From positions 135,255,731 through 135,319,730 of the forward strand of contig JBAIZL010000006.1 in the NCBI GenBank assembly GCA_036971475.1: a stretch of DNA of 64,000 nt, in the 5' to 3' direction. This stretch comes from Prosapia bicincta (taxonomy: Eukaryota; Arthropoda; Insecta; Hemiptera; Cercopidae). The notes under the pieces were generated by a model. That model did not search any database. It had not been told where the DNA came from and saw nothing but the letters and a program-made list of their open reading frames with translations. This document shows positions 1 to 12,575 of this stretch, in pieces. The translations under genes and the position numbers were made by a program. Each line of letters begins with the position of its first letter. Position 1 is the first letter of the stretch.

Positions 1-963
1 AAAATTAATTTAAGCAACATGGGACGTAGAGCTTTAAGCAGCCACATGGGCAGTACAAAACACATTCAATTGTTAAATGCTGCTTGCCAGAGTGCACCAA
101 TAAAGGCATTCACGTCGACAAAGTCCTCAGAATCATTTGAAAACAGTGGGAATAAAACACTGAAAGATTGTTCTCATTCAAATGAGATAACGAAAAATGA
201 TTTAAACGACCAACCTTCATTACCAAGTACACCTACTAGTAGATTAACGACTTTGGATAAATATAAACTAAAAGATGAAGTGACCGAAGCAGATATTATA
301 TGGTGCGTGAATTTAGTAATGCAACACTTCTTTACGCAATGCAGAAGGTAGTGTGTGCCTCTTTCCAAGGATGTTACCTGATAGCACCATTCTCTGATTG
401 CAGAGAACATGAGATTGCGGAAAGATAAAATTTCCTATAGTGTTGTATTCGGTTTATCAAATTATTTTAAAGACCTGTTACTGACATCATTAAATTCAAC
501 TTCTAACTATGTAATTGGCTTTGATGAAAGTTTAAACAAAATATCACAAAGAGCCCAAATGGATTTGAGTGTTAGGTATTGGGATGCAGAGACGGGTGAA
601 GTGAAAGCTCGATATTTTGGTTCTGTGTTCCTTACAGATACAAAAGCAAAACAGTTACTCAATTCGTTCTTAAAAGGTGTTCAAAGTCTGGATTTATCCA
701 AGATCCTTCAGATATCAATGGATGGGCCCAATGTAAACTGGGCTTTCTATAGACATCTTAAAGAAGAAATCAATACCATCCATGGGGAAAAAGCGCCAAA
801 ACTTTTAGAATTGGGTTCTTGTGGACTGCATATTGTGAATGGAGCTTTTAAAACGGGAATTAATAAAAGTGGTTGGAATAGATGCCGAAATTTTGCCATT
901 TTTATAATAAATTCACTGGTTTCTTTTTCTTTTATGTCTGATTGCAAAATTTCCAAAGTGTAG
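1..963 (+). pseudogene. hAT-type transposase relic, both ends missing or broken
   Basis: Frame 1 is open from the window edge. It reads a BED-finger-like end (SNMGRRALSSHM...STKHIQ), then a linker, and stops at 349-351. Reading resumes at about 409 with LSNYFKDLL and FDESLNK, and continues through VRYWD, QISMDGPNVNWAF and GSCGLHIVNGAF to about 880. These motifs match the arthropod hAT-like proteins with a BED finger and an RNase-H-fold core. After GWN (about 885) the sequence no longer resembles the family and stops at 963. The gene is therefore broken by a frame change near 350 and loses its C-terminal half. The true start lies left of the window. No terminal repeats were seen. It is inferred to be a dead transposon copy, not a host gene. 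Confidence 0.7.
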
Positions 964-1730
964 TAATGGATCCAGCCTAGATACTTAAGTGTCATAGATT
1001 GTACATTCCACTTTTCGGCCTTTATCAAAATATTTAATAAAATCTTTCTAAATAAATAGTTTCAATTAAATTTCTTGAAAGTAATTTGTACTGTTAATTG
1101 AATTTGAGACTAACACTCCCGCACTAAGTTTAAATTCGTTAAATTTTAATAGCCAATTCTGAAGTACGTCTGTCTTGTTTGAGTAGGTTTGTACAACTGA
1201 AGGAATGCCAAGCCAAGCATTTAAAAATGGCTAAACAAACTATTTCCTTTTTTTAATTTTTGTTACCGGATTTACGGATGCTGTATTCACTGCCTTTTGT
1301 ACATTTCATGTTCTTAATAACTACATTTTAATTTCTTTGCAGGTAACTGCATTTAAATATTATTTCTCCCGACTAAGTTTAAATTATCAGCTGTTGTGTT
1401 CACAATGCGCGCCCACCTCACTGAATATGTTAGACATCCTGCCTCGGTCAACTCCTGCAATCCAAAATGTTTCACTTTCTTAACACTTACAGGCTTTTAC
1501 TTTTATTTACATGGTTTTAGTGTTCTTTTCAAACTGTTACACATTAAATTGTTTCTATTATATTGTTTTTTTATAGTGGTTATTGTTCTAAACTTGTGAT
1601 TAAATGCCAATTTAGGTTATGTTTACATTCCTCTCTTTTTTCATAATTGGTTATTTTATGGTTTGAATTTACTTACATATTTATATTATATTATACATAG
1701 TGCCTTTCCTACTTGCTATTCCAAAATGTT

Positions 1731-1733
<3 letters not shown>
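964..1733. other. AT-rich spacer, no gene seen
   Basis: No coding or RNA signal was recognised. A short motif around ACTAAGTTTAAATT occurs at about 1122 and again at about 1373, each following CTCCCG or a similar sequence. This suggests a diverged duplication of about 250 bp or remnants of a small TE. Confidence 0.5.

Positions 1734-1803
<70 letters not shown>
1734..1803. repeat. (TA)n microsatellite next to a PLE tail
   Basis: A pure TA dinucleotide run that directly abuts the PLE-3-type tail hairpin starting at 1804. Confidence 0.97.
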
Positions 1804-1806
<3 letters not shown>

Positions 1807-2092
1807 GTTAATATATTACTATTGTAAGTAATTTTATCCACCATTAAGTGCAATGATTTTTCCTTGTGTGATGAGGCGCCTTTCAGTCACTTGACCATTG
1901 TCGAATCACTGATCAATTTTTCTCAATCACTCAATTTGAGTGATTCGACAATGGTCAAGTGACCGAAAGGCACCTCATCACACAAGGTAAAATCATTGCA
2001 CTTAATGGTGGATAAAATTACTTACAATAGTAATATATTAACTTCATAAAGAAAGTGCAATGGAAAAACAATGGATAACGTGAAATATCAAG
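1804..2092. mobile_element. Head-to-head pair of PLE-3-type tails (hairpin a)
   Basis: Two copies of one tail face each other. The left arm is 1804-1911 and the right arm is about 1940-2045, separated by about 28 bp. The right copy continues through a GTGCAATGGAAAAACAATGG stretch to a (TA)n tract. The same tail follows the PLE-3 ORF at 16554-16706, which identifies it as PLE terminal DNA. Both ends of the pair abut TA repeats. Confidence 0.8.
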
Positions 2093-2122
2093 AATATATA
2101 TATACATATATATAAATAATAA

Positions 2123-2175
<53 letters not shown>
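2093..2175. repeat. (TA)n microsatellite between two PLE termini
   Basis: A TA-rich and then pure TA run. It lies between the end of the hairpin-a tail and the terminal sequence of PLE-1, so PLE ends flank it on both sides. Confidence 0.95.
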
Positions 2176-2178
<3 letters not shown>

Positions 2179-4196
2179 GTAACATTTGTTGATTCCATCT
2201 TCGTGTGAGCTATTAGTAATCACTTACACTTTTTAAAATGTTTTAACTTGCCTATAGTAGCACTTACTTTGCTTGTTGAGGATGGCCGTTTCGGGAGATG
2301 TGTCCCTTTGTCAACTCAGACCGTAACTGATCTCAAGGTTTACGTAGGTTAGGGTAGGGGTGGGATATTTTGGTGGTGTGGGTGTATTTTGTGTGTATTA
2401 GGAGTTATGATGTCAAAAAGTGCGTGTGAGTTGTAATGTAATTGTGTATTGAGTATGTGTGTAGGGTGTAGTTTGAAGTGCCTATATATTTCGTATTGTT
2501 CGGTTGTGTAGCGTTGGTTATTTCTGTGTTGTTTATGAAGAATTTGTAGGTTAGATGTTATGTCTATGTAGTCGTGTTTAGTGGAGTTGAGATGATCTGC
2601 GAAGTTTGATTGGTAGTTATTGTTTTTTAGTGCTTTTATATGTTCTTGGTAACGTGTGTAAAATGACCTCCCTGTCTGGCCTATGTAAAAACTAGGGCAT
2701 GAACTGCAAGTTAGTTTGTAAACTCCAGTGGTGTTGTAAATGTCGTTGATTTTGCTGTTGGGTTTAAATTGTTTGTTGAGAGTGTTGTGTGTGGAGTAAG
2801 CTATTTTGTAGTTGTATTTTCGTAATGTGTTGGTTAGATTGTGGGTTTTGGGTGATCTGTATGGTATTGATAAGTATTTTATGGGATTGTCATCGTGTGT
2901 GTTTGTATTTGGGTTATTATGCTTATTTTTTAGGCGGTTGTATAATTTGTCAATCATTGTTGGGTTGTATCCGTTTGTTTGTGCTATATATTTTATGGTG
3001 TTTAACTCCTGGTAGTGTTCATCTTTGTCTAGAGGTGTTTTAAGGAGGCGATATATCATGGTGTTGTAAGCAGCTAGTTTATGTTGTTGTGGGTGGTTTG
3101 AGGAACTGTGTATGGTCGTATTGGTGCTGGTGGGTTTTCGGTATATGTTGAATTTATGTGTTTGTTTGTCTGTCCGTTTAATTGTGAGGTCTAAGAAGTT
3201 AAGGGAGTTTTGTTGTTCTGTTTCGATGGTGTATGTTAGTTTAGGGTGTATGGAATTTAGGTATTTTAGAAATATGTGTGCTCTGCGTGTGTTGCCTTTA
3301 TATAATGTTATGATGTCGTCGACGTATCTGTACCAGTAAATTATGTTATCTGAGTATTTGTTGTTGTGTAAAATGTGGTTTTGTTCGATATGGTGTATGA
3401 ATATTTCTGCTAAGATGCTAGCTATGGGGGACCCCATAGGTAGTCCATCTTTCTGGTTGTAGTATGTGTTATTGTAGGTGAAGTAATTTTGAGATGTGAT
3501 TAATCTTGTGAGGTGGATGATTTCGTCAATGTGTGTATGTGGTGTATTTGTGTCTATTAGCATGTTTTTGAGGATGTCGATGGTTTCTGGAATGGGGATG
3601 TTTGTATATAGATTTGATATATCAAAAGAGACTAAGGTTGAATTGTGTGGAATATTTACGTTTTTAATTTTGTCTATTAGATTTAGGCTATTTTTTATAC
3701 TACAATGATTATTAAATTTTATATGGTTTCGGATAGTTTTGTCGAGGAATTTGACTAGAAGATGAGAAGGGGCGCTTGTGTGGTTAATTAGTGGACGTAT
3801 TGGGATGTCTGTTTTGTGAAGTTTGGGCAGGGCGTTTAGTTTAGGGGCTATTGGCTTTGTTTGTTATAGGTGCTTTTTGGTGTGGTGTGGGATTATAAGT
3901 TTGGTTTTGTTAATTGCTTCTTTGATTTGAGCGTTGTATTTTGTTGTTGGATCTTCTTTTAGTGTGATGATGTTGTTATTTTGGATGAAGCTGTGTACTT
4001 TTGTGTTGAGGTCGCTATTGTTAATAATTACCGTTGTGTTGCCTTTGTCAGCTTTTGTAATGGTTAAATTTTGTTTTTTTAATTTGTTTTTGATGGATTT
4101 GGCTGCTTTTAATTCTTGGGTGTTTGTTTTAGGGGGTTTTGACAAACCAGGGAGTTGACAAAGGGACACATCTCCCGAAACGCATTGTCACTTAGC
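2176..4196 (-). mobile_element. PLE-1, Penelope-like element, near full length
   Basis: Minus-strand element. It has terminal-repeat sequence at its 5' side (about 4150-4190), an RT plus GIY-YIG ORF, and a 3' tail (2176-2348) ending at (TA)n. The 5' and 3' sides share the segment TTGACAAAGGGACACATCTC followed by CCGAAACG, as expected for a PLE pseudo-LTR. The same terminal sequence recurs head-to-head at 28053-28355. Confidence 0.8.
2349..4169 (-). pseudogene. PLE-1 reverse transcriptase + GIY-YIG endonuclease, one in-frame stop
   Basis: One reading frame of about 606 codons is interrupted only by a TAA at 3864-3862. It starts at a GTG (4169) or upstream inside the terminal repeat. Visible motifs in order are TKADKGNTTVII (RT1), ALPKLHKTDIPIRPL (RT2a), VSFDISNLYTNIP (RT3 aspartate), DGLPMGSPIASILAEIF (RT4), YRYVDDIITLY (RT5 catalytic Asp pair) and LNFLDLTI (thumb). 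A C-terminal GIY-YIG nuclease follows (GVYKLTCSSCPSFYIGQTGR ... YQEH). In this family RT copies the element RNA and the GIY-YIG domain nicks the target. All catalytic residues I can see are kept, so the copy is recently inactivated or reads through the stop. Confidence 0.85.
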
Positions 4197-4199
4197 CTA

Positions 4200-6900
4200 A
4201 ACCACTGACATTCTTAGCATGATCAGCTATTTAGCAAGATTAATAACATCAACGTAAAATACATAAAATATTAGCTAGTAAAGGATGGGGAAATACGACA
4301 ATGTAATTTGATTTTAATTTGAAGAAAAATGTTTTCTCGTAGTATGTGTATGTTTGAAGTGGATCATCAGGTGAACAATATAACAATAAAATTGATCACT
4401 GACTTCTATATAACAAGAGTTTAATGATGCAATTAATAAGTTACAAAGAAATCATGGCATAAGCTATTTATTGAAAGAAGAATTAAAAACACTCAGTGAT
4501 ATCAAAAACTGAAATAACAGTATACTTTTTCTTAAAAGTACTTAGTTCCTTAAAAATATTTGTAAAAGATATACAAACGTATGACACCAGTGTTGCAGAG
4601 ACTAAACTAAGACCAAAGCTAATTATAAAAAATTATTTATTTAATATGTGGATTAAGAATAAACAAACCAGCTATGTAGGTTGGCTATATAGCTCTATGG
4701 CACGACCTGTCTTTCACTACCCTACCCAACTCAATCGGTATGCTGTTATCATTACCTCTGCACACTCTGGGATGACTATATTTAATAAGTAGTTCCTACA
4801 GGAATCCTCTGTTTGATTCAGGTAACTTTCTAGATCGTTGTTTAAGAAAGTCTTTTACTGAACGTGAAGGGGTGGAATATACACAAAGCGTCATAATCAA
4901 AGCTTTTTTTCCGAAACAAATATGATATTTTCTCTCTTCTTTGGCCAGATTTAACACCTGTCATACGATTTTATTTCTGTGCCTTCCTTATTTATTCAAC
5001 ATTGTAATTTTGTAGAGTATAAAGCATCTACGAATAACGATGGAATACTATACATTTACAATAGCTAGTACCTAATCCTACATAGCTATGTGACAGCAAC
5101 GCAACTGAAACGATGTCGCTTTTTCACGGTATACGGAGTTGAATATACATGTTCATAGTGAAGTAATAGCAACGCGACCAGCGAGTGACACAGAAACTAA
5201 TGCTGCTCTGGTCACGACATGCTGTAAACTCGTTGCTCCGTTGCTAGCAGTATATGTTGTGTTGTATATGGGTTTCTCAAAAGTGCTATCGTATTTAAAT
5301 AATTATTATTTTTATTTGTATTTTATGTATTTCTGTTTCTTTGAATATTATTTTATTACACTGCTATACTATGTCAGTAAAACAAAATATTTCTGGTTCA
5401 GGTCATGATTTGTGTACCCAACAACTTCAAGACGATACGAATGATTAATAAATATTTTAAAATCTGCACTTGAACTATAAAATGTTATTTGTTTAAAAAC
5501 TAATTTTCATTTCATTGTAATGCAGTTTTTTAGGGTTTGTAGTTATACATAAAAAAAATACTTAATTGGCAATTAACCTTAGCCGAGTGTTATTGTTAAT
5601 CTTTCTTTAGCTGAAATCGGTTCTCGCAAATTAGTTGTTTTTTTTATTGATTTTCTCAAATACATGACTTTAAATATAGTTTTAACTGCTAATGCTCGTA
5701 CGATAATTAAAATTGGTCTGGGTAAATTCATAAATTTTGCATAGCAATCTAATTACTTTGTCTTGCATGAATAATGTTATAGGGGTGTACACTGAATTGT
5801 CTTTTTTTGTAGTTTCTTTCTTAAAATATACACCAGGACGGCATTCTCCTCTAGTGACGACATAAATGACAACTAAACTAGCAACTTTTCTAATAGCAAC
5901 TCAAATTTACGTTGTGTTGCGATCACCAGTTGCTTTCTGTATGTCCACAGCCTTAAAACTAACAAAGTATAACTTACTATTAGATCTGATAAAATCAATG
6001 TTCTTATATCTAACCTTATGCTAATTAAATATTGATTGAAACTATGTTTTATGTTTGTAGACCATCATTGATGCTATCATATACAATACCTGACTACAAG
6101 ATAAAAATATGAATCCACTTGGACTGCCGGCAGAATTTTGGAAAACCTAGACTAAAAAGCCAAATACTTTGTTTCTTTATGAAAAATATTCCACTCAACA
6201 AGCTGTATGTAAAAGATCCTTGTGAAACTCTAATCTTGTTTGTAATTTCTGTGTAACTTCAGTTAACGCCTGTAGTCATGCTACATTTCTACTACACACC
6301 CCCTTATCTTCTTCTTGGTTTAATACATATATGTGGCCATTAACTCAGGCATAGTATTTAGATATTTTAAAATGTATCACAAATCAACTTTTGTCACAAC
6401 TGTGACCATTAAAATTTGTAATGTTGGTACTCCATCCTGGAATGCACAACAGCTGATTTTTTTCATTCTTTAGTGTGTTAAATCTTTGAACAAATCTTTG
6501 TGTTTACAATATGAGTGATTTTGATTTTAGCTTTTTTTTATGGGTTTCGTTAATGTGTATTGTGCAAAACAACATTATATAAAAATATTCAATGATTTAA
6601 ATATAGTTCTCTAAAGTTATTTTTGTTTTATTTTACCTTAAAACTATTTGTGATAGAACTATAGGTTATTTTTCAAACGTCCACATTTGTGTAGTTTGTG
6701 CATAAACAGTGTCAGGTTATTTTTAGGTTGGGATTGTAAATAGCGTGTAACTTATTTATTTAAATTAGGTGACTACAGAAATCATTATTAAATATTAAAA
6801 ATATGTCTTCAAAAAATATTAGAGATGATTCTGGACAAATTATTAACATTTTGTTAAGTTTTATTAAATAGGGGGGGCATAATTTTAGTACTTTTACTAA
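4200..6900. other. No gene recognised; possible small TE remains
   Basis: The ORFs at 4496-4792 and 5139-5408 show no family I recognise and are AT-rich or hydrophobic in character, so I do not call them. Segments rich in AGCAAC(G)C near 5095-5230 and their rough inverse near 5890-5930 hint at a decayed element with terminal repeats. No target duplication could be confirmed. Confidence 0.4.
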
Positions 6901-7255
6901 AGAAATTAAATTATTATTCATAGGCGTAAATCTCATTATGACTTACATCAAATACCCACAATATCGCATGTACTGGACATCAAATGCTGCTCTTGGCATG
7001 GACCTGATAGCAGATTCCTTATCACTGAAGTGCTGTGAAAAACTAAAACAATATCTCCATTTTATAGACAATGACTTGGTACCACAACACAATACAGACA
7101 TTTTTATCAAAGTTCGTCCAATTTTAGATATGATGGATGCAGTATTTTCATCGGTAGCTACTCCAATAGAAGACATATCAATTGATGCAATGCTAATCCC
7201 ATTCAAGGGTAGAAGTAAAGCGAAACAATCCAAACCTAACAGTATTGAAAATTAA
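6900..7255 (+). pseudogene. piggyBac-like transposase fragment
   Basis: The frame 6938-7255 reads IKYPQYRMYWTSN, LKQYLHFIDND, FIKVRPILDMMD, then SIDAMLIPFKGR. This order matches the first part of the piggyBac DDD domain: the (K)YPxYRxYW region, the YLHFxDN segment with the first catalytic Asp, KVRPLL, and SIDExMIPFKGR. In this copy the usual Glu after SID is Ala. Only about 105 residues remain; both the N-terminus and the rest of the catalytic core are missing. A mariner relic follows directly. Confidence 0.75.
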
Positions 7256-7329
7256 TGAAGCTCTGCCGACTTGATTGTTGGTGAATACTAGTGTTCATGT
7301 ATTTCATTTGAGGTTAGTTTTTGCTGACA

Positions 7330-8160
7330 TGGTGCCAACTACTGCAAACAAAACTATCATCGTAGAGCATTATTTTCGCTCATTTGGACGAGCAGGTGGG
7401 CCAAGTAAACTTTGAACTATATATACAAAACAGTCGGAGTTCATTACTGTGGTTGTGGTTCGATGTTAGCAATGTGCTGTGAAAAACCTGAGTTTCTGAA
7501 TGACATGGTTTTTAGATGAATATAATGTTCATCTTAGTAGTTTCATAAGCAAGCAAACAAAGCATTTTCTTGGATTTGGACGTCCTGACAATGTTCTTTA
7601 TAGACCACAACATAGTAGGCATGTAACCATTTGGTGCGCTGTGTCAGGCAGAGGCATAATTCGTCCTTTTTTTGTTGAAGATAACAATGGAAATCCTCTT
7701 ACTGTAAATCGGGATCTATATAGGGTCATTCTTGATTGTTTTATAGACCTCAGGAGATATTGTTATGCCTGAAACCTGCCTTTTTGTTCACAATGGTTCC
7801 AGTAAGAGAGCAGAACCAGCCACACTGCCTTAGACAACATTGCTTTCCTTTAAGCAAAATTTTTGGGAACTGCCTCATCTCCTTTAGAACAAACTTTCCT
7901 TACCCAGCCCACTCCCCCAATCTTACACTACCTGACACGTACGCCTGGGAAATGATGAAGAAGATTTTCCTTGATGACTATCAACCACCATCATCCAACT
8001 ATAAGAAAAAATAACCATGTGTATAACAAGCATGAAACAACCCCTCTCTACTAAAATGTTCAAAACCTTTAAGAACAGTACAAGTGTTGCCTCAAATTGA
8101 ATGGAGGTCATATAGAACATGTTTATACTTGAATCTAACATAAGCTTCTTTTTAATTGTT
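7330..8160 (+). pseudogene. mariner/Tc1-type transposase relic
   Basis: At 7330 an open piece reads MVPTTANKTIIVEHYFRSF, like the N-terminal helix of a family of mariner-like transposases. At 7500-7772 the catalytic region reads WFLDEYNVHL, SRHVTIWCAVSGRGIIRPFF and LTVNRDLYRVILDCF, with the second aspartate in the FLDE context. Past 7760 the family C-terminus can be followed only by changing frame repeatedly, ending near 8130 with a piece resembling IKRNGGHLE. Many stops and frameshifts show it is dead. No terminal inverted repeats were identified. Confidence 0.7.
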
Positions 8161-9465
8161 TGTGTTTATAAAACTATGTGAATAAAATAAAATCATACAA
8201 CTGTTTCAGTACTGTTCATTGTGTTGCTATGCTTCAGGCATAAATTGGCAGGTTTCCGAGTAATAAGGAAGCTAATTAATGGTAGCTCCTAAAGCGCTTT
8301 CACCATGTGTAGGAAAACAAACATGCTGCACTGAGTTCCTACTAGCAGGTGCAGAATTAACTATTGGCAACTATTACCTAACTAGCCACTAAATGATAGC
8401 AAATTTAATTTTATGTGAAACTCTGACTACTTTAACTACTAGTAACTGTTACCTCAATAACTACTGAATTATTAGAAACCTTTTAAATAAATTATCTAGA
8501 AACTTTTAGACAATGTTATCTAGTGGTAACTGTCATTTTAGTAACCACTAGATAATAGCCTGTAGTTGGCCTTTATTTCCATACCTTTTTCTTTACTTAA
8601 TCACAAGACACATTCTTTAGTTGGTAACCTCGTATTTAACCAAACTTGGTTACAACTCTGTAATATCTCAAAGTAATGATTAATAGAAGAAATTTATCAA
8701 TGAAAGAAATTAATTAAATTAACAATAACAATTACAATCTATATTAAATGTTGTTGCTGTGAATAGAAAACTTATTTAGGAAATAATTTATTTTGTTCTA
8801 CCTAACAGATACTTGAATCTCTTTGCATGTTACTAGGTTCTTGGGAAGGCAGATAGTTGATAGGACTATCGATAGTTGACACCCAGAAATAGTAACTATC
8901 GATAGTTTTATGCTTATGAGTATACGTTTGATTCTCCGATAATGTTGCTGTGTCTCTATGGACAGATTTAATCTCGCCCACTCTTCTTTATAAATTAAGG
9001 ACGGGCAGTACCAATTCAAACAGTATATTACTAAACAAATAATATACTTTAAACAAGAACAGCCAATTCTTGAAATTCCCTATTGTCCTCCTGTTCTTAT
9101 CTTCCCATTTCTATTTACATTAGTTATTTTAGGTTTAACAAACTTCACAAATTTGAGAAGATTTTTCCATGGTTGCAACTGATACAGGTAGAACGACTAA
9201 TAATTTCAGGACAGTGTTAAACAGGATATACATCTTGATCATATTTTAAAGGGAACTGATTTAGGTATTGGGAAGATAATCAGGTTTTTCCTAACTCCAT
9301 TTTTGTTCCCACAGCATAAACTCACGTTCGACTACCTCTTTATATGACAAATCCTAATATAGGTTGTAAACATTTTCTAATGAATCTGTTAGAAACTAAT
9401 CTGATTTTATTCAATTTTTTGCAAACTGTTACCTTTTGAGACTCAAAGTGATCCTTCGAAAAATT
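8160..9465. other. AT-rich spacer with a paired 12-bp palindrome
   Basis: No gene is seen. ACTATCGATAGT occurs twice, at 8865-8876 and 8895-8906, exactly 30 bp apart. The core TATCGATA is the consensus of the insect DREF element, but no coding exon is recognisable nearby. Confidence 0.5.
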
Positions 9466-9888
9466 ATAAACAGATCGTTTGTTGTAAAATAATCAAGATA
9501 AGGTACATAAACAGCTCCTTGGTTGTATTCTCCAGCTATGGTGTATAGAAATAATCTAAATAAGTTATATAAACCACTAGTTGGCTGTATTCTCACGTCG
9601 TATGTATAGAAATAATTTAGATAAGATATATAAACAGCTTGCTGGTTGCATTCTTAACTGTTGTGTATAAAAATATTCAAGATAAGGTATATAAACACAT
9701 CATTGGTTGTATTATCTGTTGCGTTGTATAGAAATAATCAAGATAAGGTACATGAACAACTAGTTTTTTGTATTCTCAGCTGTGGTATACAGAAATAATC
9801 AAGATAAAATATATTAACAGCTCTTCGGTTGCATTCTCAGCTGTGGTGTATAGAAATAATCTACATAAGGTATATAAACAGTTTGTTG
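9466..9888. repeat. 61-bp minisatellite, diverged array 1
   Basis: About seven diverged copies of a unit containing GTGTATAGAAATAATC, AAGATAAGGTA(T/C)ATAAACAG and TTGGTTGTATTCTC. The same unit forms the larger array at 11465-12575. The two arrays are separated by about 1.6 kb of unrelated AT-rich DNA. Confidence 0.9.
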
Positions 9889-11464
9889 AAAAAAATGTTC
9901 AATTATTTTAAAAAGATATAAATTTTAGCTGAAAAATTTTTCATGATTATTAACACAACGTATATAAAATTAAATACCTTTAAAATAAACTTATAAAATT
10001 ATACCTTATTAAATATTTGTTTTAAAATCCGATACTTTTAAATCCAGTTATAATTTTCTTTTCATTATATTTTTTTAAGTAGACTTATATTAAGCTTACA
10101 AAATTTATTTATCAGACTGCTTTAATAATTTCTTATTTGTCTGATAAACTGACCTGGCAAACGTTCAGAAAACAAGCGAGCATATTCGACTAAATAAATA
10201 AAAGCAATCTCCTTGTGTAAACAAAGTGCTTCAGGCTATGCACAAACTTAATGGAACTTCTATCTAGCATTATGAATCATTCTCCGCTCGTCCAAACAAA
10301 ACATTTCCTGTCTAGGAATAACTATACATTATAAAACAAACTGGTTTATGCTTGTCGACTCGACTCTCTTTTTGTTCAAACAACTAACTACGCATTACAA
10401 TAAACTTTCTAAAAACATGTTACAACTGCCCGAATCAAATATACTCCATGCCATAAATAATTATTAAAAAAATTTTTATTGAACACACAAAACTTAATAA
10501 TTTAATTGGAAAGCAGAGTGGCGCAATTTATGTAACGTGGTGGATAAATTGATATAATTATTAATGAATTATGATGTTAAATATTGCAGTAATTTGTTAC
10601 ACAATTAGTTATTTCACCTGCAATGTCAAGAATTTAATTGAATTTTAGAATGGTGCATTCAATAATTAATTTAACCAACAAATATTAATTTCAATAAATC
10701 AAGTTTTACTACTCAAAAAATACATGAAATACAAAAGCAAAATTACATCTGAAACGTTTACGCTACTTTATGTTTTACATACATAAATTTATAAGAACTT
10801 ATATTTTAAAAAAATCTATGGCATGGCACATGATATCCACATGAAATTGCTTTTACGTAATTTAAAATACATTTTAATTTATCTATTCAACATTAAAAAA
10901 TTTGCTATTATATCACACAAATGAATTTATACTTCCCGCATTTAAAAAAATAGAAACCTGTATTATTATGCAGTGACCAGTTAAAGTTTGAACGTTAAAT
11001 TTAGCTTTTTCCATCACTTTATGTCTAAAATTATAACATCTGAACTGTAACAAGAGAGGTATAAACATGGCTCCGGATTCAGATCTCACCATTCTGCATT
11101 TTAGATTGGTGTTGGTTGGGATTTGGAATCTCGCCCGGTGTTGAGTCTTAGTGTAGCAACATTTCTTGAACAAAAAATAAACTTATAATAAACTTTTACA
11201 TGATCCCTTTTTGCTCTTCGGATCTTGAGACCGATCGGTCTACATTTCGCCAAGGAGAAAAGTTTTCCAGCAGCTACGCCAGTGTTTCAACTTCTGCGCA
11301 CCTTTACTACGCATCTTACGATATCGGGTTTTATATATGGATATCTGTCTCAGCCAGAACATTTATTTTATAATTTACAATTTTTTTTATTTTACATTTT
11401 AAAATTAATATCTTTTGTTTTCTGAATCTGCTTTAATATGTAACATTACCTAAAATAATGTTAC
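9889..11464. other. AT-rich spacer between the minisatellite arrays
   Basis: No gene was recognised. The short open frames at 10913-11173 (minus) and 11225-11425 (plus) have no recognisable motif. The stretch around 11050-11300 is less AT-rich than its surroundings. Confidence 0.4.
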
Positions 11465-12575
11465 ATATTCTCAGCTGTGGTGTATAGAAATAATCAAGAT
11501 ATGATACATAAACAGCTGGTTTGTTGTATTCTCAGCTGTGGTGTATAGAAATAATCCAGATAAGGTACATAAGCAGCTTGTTGGTTGTATTCTCAGCTGT
11601 GGTGTATAGAAATAATCAAGATAAGGTACATAAGCAGCTTGTTGATTGTATTTTCAGATGTGGTGTATAGAAATAATCAAGACAAAGTACATAGGCAGCT
11701 TGTTGGTTGTATTCTCAACTGTGGTATATAGAAATAATCAAGATAAGGTATATAAACACCTAGTTTGTTGTATTCTCAGCTGTGGTGTATAGAAATAATT
11801 AAGATAAGGTACATAAACCGCTTGTTTGTTGTATTCTCAGCTGTGGAATATAGAAATAGTTCAAATAAGGTATATAAACAGCTAGTTGGTTTCATTCTCT
11901 GATGTGGTGTATAGAAATAGTCAAAATAAGGTATATAAACAGCTAGTTTGTTATATTCTCAGCTGTGAAAATAATCAAGATAAGGTATATAAACAGCTCG
12001 TTGGTTGTATTCTCAGCTGTGGTATATAGAAATAGTCATAATGAGGTATATAAACAGCTAGTTTGTTGTATTCTCAGCTGTAATGTATAGAAATAATCCA
12101 GATAAGGTACATGAACAGCATGTTTGTTGTATTCTCAGCTGTGGAATATAGAAATAGTTCAAATAAGGTATATAAACAGCTCGTTGGTTTCATTCTCTGC
12201 TGTTGTGTATAGAAATAGTCATAATGAGGTATATAAACAGCTAGTTTGTTGTATTCTCAGCTGTGGTATATAGAAATAGTCATAATGAGGTATATAAACA
12301 GCTAGTTTGTTGTATTCTCAGCTGTAATGTATAGAAATAATCCAGATAAGGTACATGAACAGCATGTTTGTTGTATTCTCAGCTGTGGAATATATAAATG
12401 ATCAAGATAAGGTATATAAACAGCTTGTTGGTTGTATTCTCAGCTGTGGTGTATAGAAATAACTAAGATAAGGTATATAAAAAGCTTGTTTGTTGTATTC
12501 TCAGTTGTGGTATATAGAAATAATTAAGTTAAGGTATATAAACAGCTCGTTGGTTGTATTCTCAGCTGTGGTGTA
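11465..12575. repeat. 61-bp minisatellite, array 2, about 18 units
   Basis: Tandem units begin TATTCTCAGCTGTGGTGTAT, followed by AGAAATAATCAAGATAAGG and TATATAAACAGCTAGTTTGT. The spacing is about 61 bp over 1.1 kb. Units differ at a few positions (AAGATAAGG versus CATAATGAGG; GTGTAT versus AATAT). The same variants reappear in blocks near 12000-12400, suggesting local multi-unit duplication. Confidence 0.93.

Noticed and set aside
1860..1990. Hammerhead ribozyme in the PLE-3 tail (TGTGATGAGG and CGAAAGG)
   Set aside because: The TGATGAG and GAAA elements lie on opposite strands, so they cannot form one core.
11465..12575. CRISPR-like array
   Set aside because: Units are contiguous without unique spacers; it is a minisatellite in a eukaryotic genome.
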